The notes under the pieces: generated by a model | The model's input: the letters and a program-made list of their open reading frames with translations, nothing else | Database searches by the model: none | Told to the model about the DNA's origin: nothing | Position numbers and translations under genes: made by a program | Shown here: piece by piece, positions 11,640-23,929 of the stretch | Layout: every line of letters starts with the position of its first letter | How positions within the stretch are numbered: the stretch's first letter is position 1 | From: Diabrotica undecimpunctata | Taxonomy: Eukaryota > Arthropoda > Insecta > Coleoptera > Chrysomelidae | Assembly: GCF_040954645.1 (NCBI RefSeq) | Contig: NC_092809.1 | Span: 136,265,914 to 136,329,913 of the forward strand | Length of the DNA: 64,000 nt | Reading direction: 5' to 3'

Positions 11640-12645
11640 TCAGTTATTGAAATACGTGGTTATTGTTACAGTAATCACAATCACGTATAGATAGGGTCGT
11701 TATACAAATAAAAATATATACTTAAATAGTTTTAAATCGCACAAAAAATAATTGCTAATTCAACATTAACAGCATAAATATAATTTATTGTCCTTTAACC
11801 ATCAAGATGACTAAAAATATACTCACAAATCGATTCAAATTACAAAATTTCAATACCGAAATATAATACCTACTTAAATCGTGTCCGAACCTGTATGAGT
11901 TCCGACGACGTCGGCAGTAACGAAATAAAGATGGACATTTCGGTTAATTTTTAAATATTCTTGAAGAACTGTTACTGCATGTATGCATAAAATATTCATT
12001 AATTTTATGAATCGGATTATTTTTTTACTTACTATGTATTCAGTGATAAAAATAATTTATATAATATGCAATAAACACTAATAGTTAAGAAAATAAAAAA
12101 ATTAATAAAGTGTCATAATTATACTGTTACTTATCGGAACGAGTTAGACACATTTGGAACATCTTTAACAATCATCTGTTAAATTTATCTTTGTTTATAC
12201 GCCCTGCATCGCTTAATGAAAGTAGGTATAGATGTAATTACCGGTTCAATTGTTTATACTTCACTAAATTATCAGTTAACCTTTAGTCAGTTTATTTGTT
12301 TTTAATTCACTCAAATGTTTTTAATGTTTTACTGCCAATCCTTACCACTGTCATTAACGTATTATTTTAATTATACACATCGGCTTATTGCACTAAATTA
12401 TTTTTCGCTGTAACTCTCGAATTTTCGGGATTATCACGGACGAAAAATAACAAAGGATTTTACCAATTACTTACCACGTTGCCACCTCGTGGCGTAAACT
12501 GTATATAGCCAAGACTATATATACCAGTGTTAAATTAGATTAAGAGCTTTTTGTTTTGTAGTTGTTACCATACCTGTACGTTCTCAATAAATAAATTTTG
12601 TTACGAAAATAGTTTTTTAAACACTCGTTTTCAGCTATAACATTC
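11640..12645. other. Possible solo LTR-like segment (weak)
   Basis: About 11969-12640 begins TGTTAC and ends TATAACA. It has a TATATA-rich core-promoter-like stretch at 12505-12530 and AATAAATAAA at about 12586, an order typical of an LTR. No flanking duplication, primer-binding site or second LTR was found, so this is only a suggestion. Confidence 0.25.
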
Positions 12646-14546
12646 GTAACTTAGGTAAGGATAATCAGATAACTGAAATACAAGGAAGGATAGTTCTCAC
12701 ATGGGCTGCCTTCGGAAAATATAGAACAATATTTTCAAGTCTAATCTTTAGAATTTCAGTTTCTTTAAAAAGCAAGATTTTTGACCAATGTGTTTTACCA
12801 GTTACTACCGTACCGACTAGATGGACGGATAAACCGTCGGTAAACCACATCACCACAAATTGGATGCAAAAAGTTCAATACAGAAATAGGTAAAAAATTT
12901 TACTGGTGGCCTACGTTCAATAGTAGATAAATCTAGGTTAATGGATGATAAAATTCAGTTTTTATCTGTTAAGAGAGGGAAACCTTCAAAATGACAGATT
13001 TTAAAAATTTTTAAATTAATTTGTTGCTCCAAAAATAGCAAAATAAGGCAAAATCGTTGATTGTTTATAACTTTGGTAAAAATACTTACACTATTGTAAT
13101 GGCTTCCAAAGAGGGTCTTGTAACTTTAAAGTTTCAGCTCTATCCATCAATTCGATCAATCCAAAAACCTGGCTATTGCGATGTCCTGAGAAAAACTTAT
13201 TTCCCAGGACTAGGTAAGCTAAGTAGGTATGGCTGGTAGGTTTAGTGTCGGAGTGTAAATAAAACACATAATATACTGATGTACTTTTATTACTTGAGCC
13301 AGCCATTAAATTGGTAGGTACAGTGGAGTCAATAAAAAAGTACACATATTGCTCAAGGTTTTGGATAGGCCTACATAAATAGGTTCGAATTAGACAATAA
13401 ATTAAATTCAACAAAACAGTACAATAAGCGAATGTACATAATATTTATTCAGTTGTTTTCGAAACCTGCTTGAACCATAGACGTTCGCGATACCGAGTTG
13501 ATCAATTGCGATGCGCAATAAATTGATGAACTGTATGTTTGTTTTAGGTTTTGTGACGGACGTCTATGTTTAACATAATGCTAAAATGTTGAGGTCTTAT
13601 ATTTTATTTACAAGTATTTCTATTTACAATAACTTTGGTAACAGCTGGATTTTCTTAAATGGACAACTATTTAATTTTTTTAAATACTTTTCTTATTTAT
13701 GAAAAAATAATTCATATTAAAGTAAGAATACAAAAATCCCATCGTTAGGTGCCGGTTAAGGTTATTTAACCAATAACGATACAAAGAAAATGGTCTAAAG
13801 TAAGTATAATATCAGTTCCATTATGCCAGGATAGTGTTGGTTTGGAAAATAGCTTACTGCACATCGAATTAGGGACAGTACCTTAAGGAGAAGATTTATA
13901 GAATGTAATAGGAAAACGTTGTGTGTTATGTATGATAAGAATGTTTTATTTAAACACTGATTTACAAGAACAACTAACACAATAAAATTGGATATATTCT
14001 CATCATACATGTCAGACAATGTACAGTCTACATATTGTTTCATTAAGATACTGCCTCTACGTCGATATGCAAAAAAGTATTTTCGTTGCCAACACTACCC
14101 CAACATAATTAGGCTGTTGGTATACTTACTTTAGAACGTTTCCTTTGTACCCATATTGATTAAGTAACCTTAATCAGGGATCTTACGATAACCTGAGATT
14201 GAAAATCCTGAAACCTGTTGATTTTATCATTTATTCAATTTAAAATATTTTCTTTAGTAAAATATTTTTTGATACTGAGATATTGGCAACAGCGAGTTAC
14301 ACGGTCTCTGCTCTATTTTATTTTGATTTTATTTTGGTGGCACTCACATTTCCTTGTTTTTTTCATAATATTGTGTTACTTACTTTTGACTTTAGACGTG
14401 TTATAATTATAATATGATTTTCTAGATAAATAGATCTTTAAAATTACTTTTACGTCTTCTATAGTCATAAGCCTAGCACCTGCACTCATAGACTTGTTCT
14501 TTTACTACGACTTTATTATATTTACTCTATTGGAGATATTTTTATT
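12646..14546. other. No gene recognised
   Basis: AT-rich. Short open stretches on both strands (for example 13091-13414 minus, 13795-14043 minus) have no recognisable family. A small inverted pair (CATAGACGT near 13477 and 13560) is too short to interpret. Confidence 0.45.
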
Positions 14547-16285
14547 AAAAGAGGTTAGTCTTTGTATGTGGGTATATTTTATTTTATAAAAACCCTTAAA
14601 AGGGCAACATTACAAGCACGAACGTTTTCGGAACAACTGTTCCATCATCAGGTTAAAATGCCTAAAATAAGTATAAACCATTTAATTACGGCAAACGTGG
14701 TTTAAAATTTTGACTAAGGTTAAAAACAATAAAATGGTTATACTTACAGGTTAACATGCCTGAGCCACCAAAATATTTGGGTAAAAACCCTTTCAAATGA
14801 AAAATGTTACCAAAGATTGTACATGATGTTTATAATATTATATGATGTTTAATATTTTAATTAGATTTTACTTCAGGTAACATACACCCATGCTTAAGTG
14901 AGTTCCAGTGTCCGGAGAGTAAACCTCTTCAAACGGACTACGGTTGGCAACTGATTGATGAAATACTCATGAACGGTGTCAAAAACAAAATGTCAATGAA
15001 CCATGAAACAGTGTTAGTTAAACATTATATTACTACAGCCAAAAGATTAAAAATCTTTGATGATGTTAAAATGATAACAGTAATCCAGGTGTTGGGATTT
15101 AAAAATTTTTCTATAATTATTTAATATTGGATGTAAAAGATGTAAATTACTAGTGTTGTTGAAGGTCATGTTTAAGAGGATGACGTATGCATTAGGCAGC
15201 TTATGTTACTCTTTATCGTATGGAGTGTGGTCTAAAAGGTGTAATTTGTGAAGAATTAGCTGAAATATATGAAAATGTCCTTTTATGTTGCTAACATCTA
15301 GGACAAGGAAAAATAAATAGTATATATTTGTAGCTAATGTAAGACTTTTTAAGTAGATGAAATTGTTTAATACTGCTAGTATCGTAAAAATTTTTTTTAA
15401 TATAAGTGAGTCCAATAGATTGAGAAAAAGTGATTGAAAATCTTCCGGCTGAAGGAATTAAAGTTATAATATATGTGATTAAATTTAAAAATTTTTTGGA
15501 AAGACTGAGATCCTCAGAGACCTGGCAGGAATAAAAGTAAATGGAATGACTAAAGAATAAAGGAGAGTGGGTTAAAGGGAAATGAATGAGTTAATCAACA
15601 AAATTAGAGATGATAGAGGTCCTTCATGCTTAAAGCATCTAGCACCCTGAACAAAATATATTTTGGTTATATTAAAATCAGATACATAAAAGCCTGAAAT
15701 TTTATTTGTGAGTATGGTGTACTAAGTTGTTGACTAAAAGGGGGGGGAGCAATGGTTGATTAAAGGTTTAGGTAAAGTGGGAGAAAGTGAATTCTGATGA
15801 ATTGCTGGATTGTGTTTAAATGTTTACTGAGTTTAGAACTAATGGGTGGATGGTAGATATATGAAAAGACAGAGAACTAGCAAAAGAAAAAAGAATGGAC
15901 AGGAATATGGTGAAAACGTGAAGATTGTAAAATAATGAAATAGTGAGGTATAAAAGATATGATGTTAACAATAGGGGGCTGAAAAATTCTTTTGGAGGGA
16001 GTGTTGTGACAGTAGTGTAGAGAGAATGGTTGTTTTTAAAAACCAACAATTGTTGAGAAGGATTAAGGTGTTGACATTTATAGAGGAAGGACAGATGAAG
16101 AAGATGGGGTAAATTTGAGAAGTGTGGGTTATGAGAAGAGTTGTCGGTGTAAGGGTTGAAAGTCACGGTTGAAAGATACATGGCGATTAACGCAGTTGGG
16201 GCTTCTTTGCTTTTCCTTGACTATTTCCAAGTCTTCATATAGATCTAATTTTAGAAAATTTTTTTGGGGTATATTATGTAACAAA
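14547..16285 (+). repeat. Left arm of a 3.5 kb near-perfect palindrome
   Basis: 1739 bases that are the reverse complement of 16322-18060, starting at the shared outer end AAAAGAGGTTAGTC. By eye I found about seven scattered single-base differences and no length change. Examples: a G/T difference gives Val versus Phe in the mirrored 121-codon open stretch, and others lie near 14690, 14800 and 15045. The hammerhead-like core lies at 14617-14651 on the minus strand. Confidence 0.95.
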
Positions 16286-16321
16286 GAGACGTCTTCTGGT
16301 ATGTTGAGGGTATGTTTATGT
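16286..16321. other. 36-base palindrome spacer
   Basis: Unique sequence between the two arms. Read on the minus strand into the left arm it continues a possible peptide, NIPEDVSLLHN. Confidence 0.9.
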
Positions 16322-18060
16322 TTTGTTACATAATATACCCCAAAAAAATTTTCTAAAATTAGATCTATATGAAGACTTGGAAATAGTCAAGGAAAAGCAA
16401 AGAAGCCCCAACTGCGTTAATCGCCATGTATCTTTCAACCGTGACTTTCAACCCTTACACCGACAACTCTTCTCATAACCCACACTTCTCAAATTTACCC
16501 CATCTTCTTCATCTGTCCTTCCTCTATAAATGTCAACACCTTAATCCTTCTCAACAATTGTTGTTTTTTAAAAACAACCATTCTCTCTACACTACTGTCA
16601 CAACACTCCCTCCAAAAGAATTTTTCAGCCCCCTATTGTTAACATCATATCTTTTATACCTCACTATTTCATTATTTTACAATCTTCACGTTTTCACCAT
16701 ATTCCTGTCCATTCTTTTTTCTTTTGCTAGTTCTCTGTCTTTTCATATATCTACCATCCACCCATTAGTTCTAAACTCAGTAAACATTTAAACACAATCC
16801 AGCAATTCATCAGAATTCACTTTCTCCCACTTTACCTAAACCTTTAATCAACCATTGCTCCCCCCCCTTTTAGTCAACAACTTAGTACACCATACTCACA
16901 AATAAAATTTCAGGCTTTTATGTATCTGATTTTAATATAACCAAAATATATTTTGTTCAGGGTGCTAGATGCTTTAAGCATGAAGGACCTCTATCATCTC
17001 TAATTTTGTTGATTAACTCATTCATTTCCCTTTAACCCACTCTCCTTTATTCTTTAGTCATTCCATTTACTTTTATTCCTGCCAGGTCTCTGAGGATCTC
17101 AGTCTTTCCAAAAAATTTTTAAATTTAATCACATATATTATAACTTTAATTCCTTCAGCCGGAAGATTTTCAATCACTTTTTCTCAATCTATTGGACTCA
17201 CTTATATTAAAAAAAATTTTTACGATACTAGCAGTATTAAACAATTTCATCTACTTAAAAAGTCTTACATTAGCTACAAATATATACTATTTATTTTTCC
17301 TTGTCCTAGATGTTAGCAACATAAAAGGACATTTCCATATATTTCAGCTAATTCTTCACAAATTACACCTTTTAGACCACACTCCATACGATAAAGAGTA
17401 ACATAAGCTGCCTAATGCATACGTCATCCTCTTAAACATGACCTTCAACAACACTAGTAATTTACATCTTTTACATCCAATATTAAATAATTATAGAAAA
17501 ATTTTTAAATCCCAACACCTGGATTACTGTTATCATTTTAACATCATCAAAGTTTTTTAATCTATTGGCTGTAGTAATATAATGTTTAACTAACACTGTT
17601 TCATGGTTCATTGACATTTTGTTTTTGACACCGTTCATGAGTATTTCATCAATCAGTTGCCAACCGTAGTCCGTTTGAAGAGGTTTACTCTCCGGACACT
17701 GGAACTCACTTAAGCATGGGTGTATGTTACCTGAAGTAAAATCTAATTAAAATATTAAACATCATATAATATTATAAACATCATGTACAATCTTTGGTAA
17801 CATTTTTCATTTTAAAGGGTTTTTACCCAAATATTTTGGTGGCTCAGGCATGTTAACCTGTAAGTATAACCATTTTATTGTTTTTAACCTTAGTCAAAAT
17901 TTTAAACCACGTTTGCTGTAATTAAATGGTTTATACTTATTTTAGGCATTTTAACCTGATGATGGAACAGTTGTTCCGAAAACGTTCGTGCTTGTAATGT
18001 TGCCCTTTTAAGGGTTTTTATAAAATAAAATATACCCACATACAAAGACTAACCTCTTTT
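16322..18060 (-). repeat. Right arm of the 3.5 kb palindrome
   Basis: Mirror of 14547-16285, equal in length. Neither arm holds a recognisable intact gene: the 121-codon (16426-16791) and 69-codon (17192-17401) open stretches are mirrored in the left arm and resemble nothing known. Near the axis the reading NIPEDVSLLHN...NFLKLDLYEDLEIVKEKQRS is weakly like the N-terminal part of Penelope-like reverse transcriptases. Confidence 0.95.
17956..17990 (+). ncRNA. Hammerhead-ribozyme-like core in palindrome right arm
   Basis: CTGATGA at 17956-17962, a GGAAC/GTTCC hairpin with four-base loop at 17964-17977 and GAAA at 17978-17981 reproduce the catalytic core order of a hammerhead ribozyme (CUGAUGA, stem II, GAAA). 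Stems I and III and the cleavage site were not convincingly found. The mirror copy is at 14617-14651 on the minus strand. Penelope-like elements are known to carry hammerhead motifs. Confidence 0.4.
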
Positions 18061-18792
18061 GTTATACGTGGTATACAGCCAGCTACAGGAATTATTTTCC
18101 TTGTGGATATTTTTATTGTTTTTGAAGGAAAATGTCTTGTTACAATTGATGCTGTCATTCTGTTTCATTCTAGGGTTTGTTGCCAGCTCCGGCATTAATA
18201 TTTACTTCATCTTCAAGGAGTATCTTACATTTCTTTTTCTAGTTAGTCGATTCTTATTTATTCGGTCTGTATATTGCTGCCATTTTGTTGTGTAGTACAT
18301 TATTTTCTGATTTATCGAATAGATATTCTTCCTTGTCTTCTATCTACCAAACCTTATAATGTCTACATGTAATGTCTAGACAATTATAAACAGATATGCC
18401 GAGAAGGAAAAATAATTGGGCACTAATATGGTTCAGGTGCAGATAAACGCCAAGAAAAAGGCTGACCTACGTAGAGGAAGATATAAGAGCAGTGAGTATC
18501 AATTCACCAGAGAATAGAATTATTAGAAAAATAACCTTGGATTAGCCATAATCGCCATGAATCGGAAGGCTTTGATTAGAATTATAATTAGAAATATGGC
18601 TTATTGTCACTGAAAATTGTACAGTTTTATGGAAGAAGTTTACAAAAAGTCAGAAAATAACAATAAAAATTAAAGTTATTAAAATACATAATTCGTCAAC
18701 ATCACAAAATAAAAGATAATAAAATAAACAATATTTGGCCAAATTTAAATAAATGGCATAATAAATCCTTACGAACTAATTAAGTTGCTGCA
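18061..18792. other. No gene recognised
   Basis: Right flank of the palindrome; AT-rich. No clear coding. A degenerate stretch near 18410-18520 has LINE-tail flavour but could not be assigned. Confidence 0.4.
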
Positions 18793-20310
18793 TCTTCTTC
18801 TTATGGTGCCGTGCACCTATAGTGCGTTGGCGAATTATCTTAAGGTCAGACGTCTGTCTTTTGCGGCATGCAAAAGTTCGCCAGTGTTAGTTACGCCTGT
18901 CCAGTTCTTTATATTTCGCAGCCACGACATTTGTTTGCGACCTACTCCTCTCTTGCCCTCAATCTTTCCTTGGATAATTAGTTGAGGGATTGCGTATTTT
19001 TCCCCTCTCAGGATATGGCCCAGGTATCCAATCTTTCGTGCCTTGATCAAGCTGAGCAATTCTCTCTCAGTATTTGCTCTTCTTAGGACTTCCTCGTTTC
19101 TCACCCTATCTGTCCATGGTATGCGGAACATTCTTCGCAAGGTCCACATTTCGAAGGCTTCCAACTTGTTAATGGAAGATATTTTCAACGTCCATGTCTC
19201 CATGCCGTATAACAATATGGACCATACATAGCACTTAACCATTCTGTAACGGAGATTGAAGGAAAGATTGCGGTTACAAAGTAGCGGTTTAAATTTAAGA
19301 AAAGCTTGTCTTGCTTGTTCGGTACGGCATTTTATTTCTTGTTGAGGATCCCATTGGTCATTCACCATCATTCCCAAGTATTTGAATGTTTTCACTTGCT
19401 CGATTGGAGCATTATCTACGTGCAGTTGTACTCTGAAAAATGCGCCCTTTCTTATTGTCATGCATTTTGTTTTTCCAGCATTTATCTTCGGGCCATATGT
19501 TTTTCCTGTGGTGTTTATTTTATTTAGTATCAACTGCATATCATGTTCGTTATCTGTGATTATTGCGGTGTCGTCAGCGTAACGAATGTTATTTATCGGG
19601 TACCCGTTGACCTTTATACCACAATCAGTGCCTTCAAGTGCCCCTGCAAAAACATTCTCCACATAGAGGTTGAACAGCATAGGAGACAAAATACACCCAT
19701 GTCGCACCCCTCGTAAAATTTCGAATTCCTCTGTGTTTGTTGATTTGTTCAGCCTCACACGTGCCTTTTGATTCCAATAGAGATTCTGGATAACTCTTAT
19801 ATCTTTCTCATCAATATCAGCGTTGTGTAGCATTTTTATTATTTCATCGTGTTTTACGGTGTCAAAAGCTTTTTCGTAGTCGAGGAATGTGATGACTATA
19901 TCTTTTCGTTGGTCCATACAGTTTTGTACCAGGGTATTCAAGCAGAATGATGCTTCGCGCGTCCCGAGTCCCTTCTTGAAACCAAATTGTGTCTCGCCGC
20001 TCAGCTCTTCTAGTTTTCTGAACATTCTTGTGTGGAGTATGCGAAGAAATATTTTAAGTAAATGACTCATCAAGCTAATCAGTCTGTGGTCCTTGCACCT
20101 TGTCGCTCTTTGTGATTTAGGGATCATTATGAAGGTTGAACAAAGCCAATCCGTTGGAATGTGACCGGTGTCAGATATGGCATTGAAGATTGTTACCAGA
20201 GTGTCGATGTTGTCATCATCCAACAGTTTTAGGGCTTCCGTAGTAATGCCATCCGGTCCAGGGGCCTTGCCCAGTTTTGCTATTTTTATAGCGTAAAGAT
20301 GTTGCAAATT
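18793..20310 (-). mobile_element. LINE, 5'-truncated copy with open RT, inserted in an older LINE
   Basis: The element carries the open reading frame 20307 to 18835 and ends at its 3' end with CATCTTCTTCTTATGGTGCC on the plus strand. At the 5' side it breaks at about 20308 into Jockey/CR1-like text (TELVKKSILYSANKLYNHL), the usual C-terminal region of that older family. So this copy is truncated and inserted into the 3' end of the 20310-22480 element. Confidence 0.85.
18835..20307 (-). CDS. LINE reverse transcriptase, 490 codons open, 5' truncated
   Basis: Reverse transcriptase with an intact palm and C-terminal region. Landmarks are KAPGPDGITTEALKLL, FIMIPKSQRATRCKDHRLIS, TQFGFKKGLGTREASF, FLDYEKAFDTVKHDEI, GVRHGCILSPMLFNLY, YADDTAII (catalytic Asp pair), GPKINAGKTKCM, FKYLGMMVNDQW, LLYGMETWTL, IPWTDRVRNEEVLRRANT, KIGYLGHILRGEKY and GRKQMSWLRNIKNWTG. 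There is no endonuclease or ORF1 because the copy is 5' truncated, so it is unlikely to be autonomous. The start shown is the first in-frame ATG, not a true start. Close relatives in the window: 31245-33160, 50755-51330, 58800-59510 and 62895-64000. Clade not resolved beyond APE-type non-LTR. Confidence 0.9.
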   Translation of the reverse strand: MQHLYAIKIAKLGKAPGPDGITTEALKLLDDDNIDTLVTIFNAISDTGHIPTDWLCSTFIMIPKSQRATRCKDHRLISLMSHLLKIFLRILHTRMFRKLEELSGETQFGFKKGLGTREASFCLNTLVQNCMDQRKDIVITFLDYEKAFDTVKHDEIIKMLHNADIDEKDIRVIQNLYWNQKARVRLNKSTNTEEFEILRGVRHGCILSPMLFNLYVENVFAGALEGTDCGIKVNGYPINNIRYADDTAIITDNEHDMQLILNKINTTGKTYGPKINAGKTKCMTIRKGAFFRVQLHVDNAPIEQVKTFKYLGMMVNDQWDPQQEIKCRTEQARQAFLKFKPLLCNRNLSFNLRYRMVKCYVWSILLYGMETWTLKISSINKLEAFEMWTLRRMFRIPWTDRVRNEEVLRRANTERELLSLIKARKIGYLGHILRGEKYAIPQLIIQGKIEGKRGVGRKQMSWLRNIKNWTGVTNTGELLHAAKDRRLTLR

Positions 20311-22480
20311 TAAGTTGTAAAAGGAGATGGTTGTATAGTTTGTTTGCAGAATATAATATAGATTTCTTTACTAACTCGGTAAATCGGTAAATAGACATCA
20401 GGTTGAATTTCTGGTGGAGTAGTTATGATTAGGTCTTGCTGAAAAAATGTGTAGGTGTTTATGAATTAAACAAATAGTTTCTAAAATATATAAGAAGGGA
20501 AGCGTTAAAATATCGAGTAGCTTCTGCAATGAGACTCGAACAAAGAAAAACATGTTATTGTGGAAGATGCTAAATTGATTTCCTTCGAAACAGATCTTAT
20601 TGTATAATAGGCTGAGGCTAGTTTATTATTTAACAAATCGATATGAAATGACCATTTATGGTTGCTGTCTATAAAAATAACAAGAAATTTTACAGAATCG
20701 ACGATACTGATCTGACTTTTATTAAGAAGTAAGGGTTGAAGAGCTCCCTTATAGAATAATGCTTCTGTCTTATTTACGTTAAAAGACAGTAAATTAGAGT
20801 CGGACCAGGTTTTATTATAAGTAGAACAGAAGTTATAGTTGCGTAAGGAGTTGCAATATTAGAGTTGTTTTATGTGATACTGGAATCAAGCAAAAAGAAA
20901 CATTTCCCATCGATTTTTAAATTAGTTATGTCATTTATTTCAAAGAAAATGTAGAGAGTCCAATACTGAACCTTGTGGTACTCCACATACAATGCTTTTT
21001 TGACTAGAGTCAGTATCATTTGCTCTTACCAGTTTTTCCTATTCCCCGAGGTAAGATGGGAACAAATTTAAAGAAATTCTTCGAATTCCGTAGAAATTTA
21101 GTATTTTAATAAGATTTACACAATCAAAAGATTTCGCATAGTCACAAAAAACAGTGGCAGTGTAAAGGCTATAGTTTAGTGCTTGGTAAATTCCATGTAT
21201 TACAAAAAATAGAGCATCACCGTTACATTAATTAGATAAAATTGTGATTAGATTGTGACTAAATCTTGTTTTCAATGAGAAAAAACATAAGTGGGGCTTT
21301 TATAAGTCATAAGTCTCTCAATAATTTTGAATAGTACCGGTAGTAAGGCATTAGGTCTATAGTTTTATGCATTAGATTTTTCACCACTCTTATAAAGGGG
21401 AATAATAATTGTGCACTCTGGAAATGTACCTTTTTCAAAGAAATTATTAATTATTGAGACCAGGACTTTCAACACATTTTTTGGGAGATTTGAGAAATTT
21501 TTATTGATATTCCTACAAGAAGATTTGCTTTTGATACTATTGATTGTTTGGATAATTCAGATTTATCAAATGGTCTTATAAAGAATGAATTCAAGACATT
21601 TTTTGAATTGAGGAGATTGGTCACATTAAGGAAATATTAATTTAGATTCTCAGGGTTTGGAAGGGAAAATGTTTGAGCTGTGTTAGTTTTATTTCGAAGA
21701 TGGTTTATTCTGGACCAAGTTTAGTTTGCGACATTTTTAGAGCTTCCTAGACAATTTTGATAGTACAATTTTTTAACTGCTTTGATAAATTTTAGATAAC
21801 TTACTCTGTACTTGGTGATATGTTCAGTGACAGAGATTTTTACGAAAGTTCTGAGCGTAAACTTGGTCTATACTGGTTCATGATTAGATAATCTTGCACT
21901 AATAATTGTGTATCAAGGGGTGACAAATCTGTGATGTTATTTTAGTAATTCTTGTAGGAGAATTAACGTGCATTGTGAGACCATACGATTTGAATATATT
22001 AACTAAGGACAGTTGGGTAGCATAAGCAGCAGGTCATTAATAATGAAGTCACCGCATAGAATTTTTCTGCTTTTATCGGGCAGGTCATCTAACAAATTTA
22101 GCAGGTTCTGAAAAAATAGTTCCGTGGAAGAGTCAGGTGCTCTAATAATGCAAAGAATGTAATGATTAAGATTCTTTCTCGTATTATAAACTAAGGAAAA
22201 CTCAAAGGAGGCTTTATTTAACAGAAATTAGGTAGAAAGAATTAGGGTTTCAACATGAGCTGAACTTGACGATTATTCATAGCAATTGTGGTATATTTTT
22301 TTATAAAAAAAGACTCGTTGACTTCAAGCTAATGCTCTGTAACCCCAAATATCGGAGGAAATCCTAACTCCTCTACAAATAACAATAATTCATCTGTTTT
22401 ATATCTTATAGAAGGAATATTAATTAGAACTATGCTAAAGTTCATCATGACTACATATTTTATCAAATTATTTTAAGCGT
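20310..22480 (-). mobile_element. Jockey/CR1-like LINE with decayed endonuclease and RT
   Basis: Decayed minus-strand copy about 2.1 kb long. In order: endonuclease text (DELLLFVEELGFPPIFGVTEH, about 22320-22400), RT palm (CDYAKSFDCVNLIKILKFYG, about 21090-21150), VCGVPQGSVLDSLHFL (about 20950-21000), the post-palm block SFNVNKTEALFYKG and SQISIVDSVKFLV with NHKWSFHIDLL (about 20640-20790), and the C-terminal TELVKKSILYSANKLYN (about 20340-20380). Many stops; pseudogene. The 3' end is cut by the younger LINE at 18793-20310. Confidence 0.8.
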
Positions 22481-22484
22481 AAAC

Positions 22485-23925
22485 AACAGATAAACCGGAA
22501 TCTGATAAAAAATATTTGATTTTATTTTATTGTTTTTTTTTATATTTACGAATGACTCCTTTCAGTACTTATGTATATAATTTCTTTGCCAACAAAGCAT
22601 CTTATATCTTTTCACCCTTACTTATTTTTTTAAGTTATTATTAATCTTACTTTAATTATTAAAGTCATCCCCCTACATGTTAAGGGGATGGTTCAATTTA
22701 TCTTTAGCTATGCTCACCAATATTTTTTCTTCCATCCAGATAATGTGTCTATTCCACCCTTTTTTTGGTGTCTTGCCAGCTGTTTTACGAAGTATCTTCA
22801 TTTATGTTTGTGTCTGTTATAAATACTTTTTAATGACCTTTGGTGTAACATGTATCTGATAATGTTAGAATGTTATGCCCTAGAAATTCGAGAATTTAGA
22901 ATTTTCTACTGCGTTGTGCAGGTGCCTTCGAAGATCATGTGTTACATTTATTTTCTTTCAATAATATAAATTTTCATATTTAAGTTTTTGTAGATTTCTA
23001 TCGGTCGAGTGTGTAACACGCTTGTTACATTTGTCTTTTTATCTGATCTCAAATAAGTGTAAGCATGTAGTGGGAAACCATTGTTATTTTCAAATGCAGC
23101 TGTTACCAAATTACAACTTATCTGATATGTAATCTGTGGTTGTGATATGTTTATTACCCTGTGAGTGATTTTGTATGGAATGAATTTATCTCCCTAAGGA
23201 GAAACCTTTTTAGACGATACAGAGATATACAAGAGATATTTTTCGTGCCATATAAACTGACAAATTGTTTAAAGTTTTATTTTTACGGGCATATTTATGT
23301 TGAATTATTAACTTTAAGAACATTTGCTTGCAAAATTTGTTCTTAAACGAATAAGAATAGTTACAGTACTCAAAATATTCCTATTAAAGTATATTTTATT
23401 GAGTATATTATTACCCGTTTTTACAAAACATGTTAACACAAAAACGTGTTCTACAAAACATAAATATGGATGCCATTCCTGTTTAACTGCAAGTGTTAGC
23501 AGATAAGTAGTCCTCCATGACCATGATAGAAAACTAACTGGAACAAATTGGGGAGCTCAGTCAAGTGTGCTAGAACATCAGCTATAGTTTTTTGTTTCTT
23601 TGCAGCGAAATATTCAGCTTCAGTTTTGCCAGTTTCAGCTCCATGAAACCCACTCCAGTCTATGACTTACACGAAAGCACCTATCAAAGTTGAAATCTGA
23701 TAGAAGCTTCATGAGTACCACGCCTACAATTGGAACCACCGCTGAATGACGTCACCTACAGGTTTGTAGAGAAGTGTCGGTTGCTGGTACTTTATCACTA
23801 CAAGAACGATGACGGTTGGCCTTTAATTACCCTATACCAATAGCAGTTTTTTGTCGTTGTCATTGCATAACGTCAATCTAGGCATAAATGACTATATGCT
23901 GTCATTTATTTTTCTCTAGTTTTTC
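22485..23925. other. No gene recognised
   Basis: AT-rich. Open stretches of about 60 codons at 22677, 23161 and 23324 (+) have no family resemblance. No RNA gene seen. Confidence 0.45.
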
Positions 23926-23929
23926 TCCG

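Noticed and set aside
13477..13575. Short inverted pair CATAGACGT as an origin or element end
   Set aside because: Only nine to ten bases pair; expected by chance in this length of sequence.
16426..16791. 121-codon ORF in the palindrome arm as a real gene
   Set aside because: Its mirror in the other arm is open only because the arms are identical; composition is biased (Ser/Leu/His/Phe) and no domain is recognisable.
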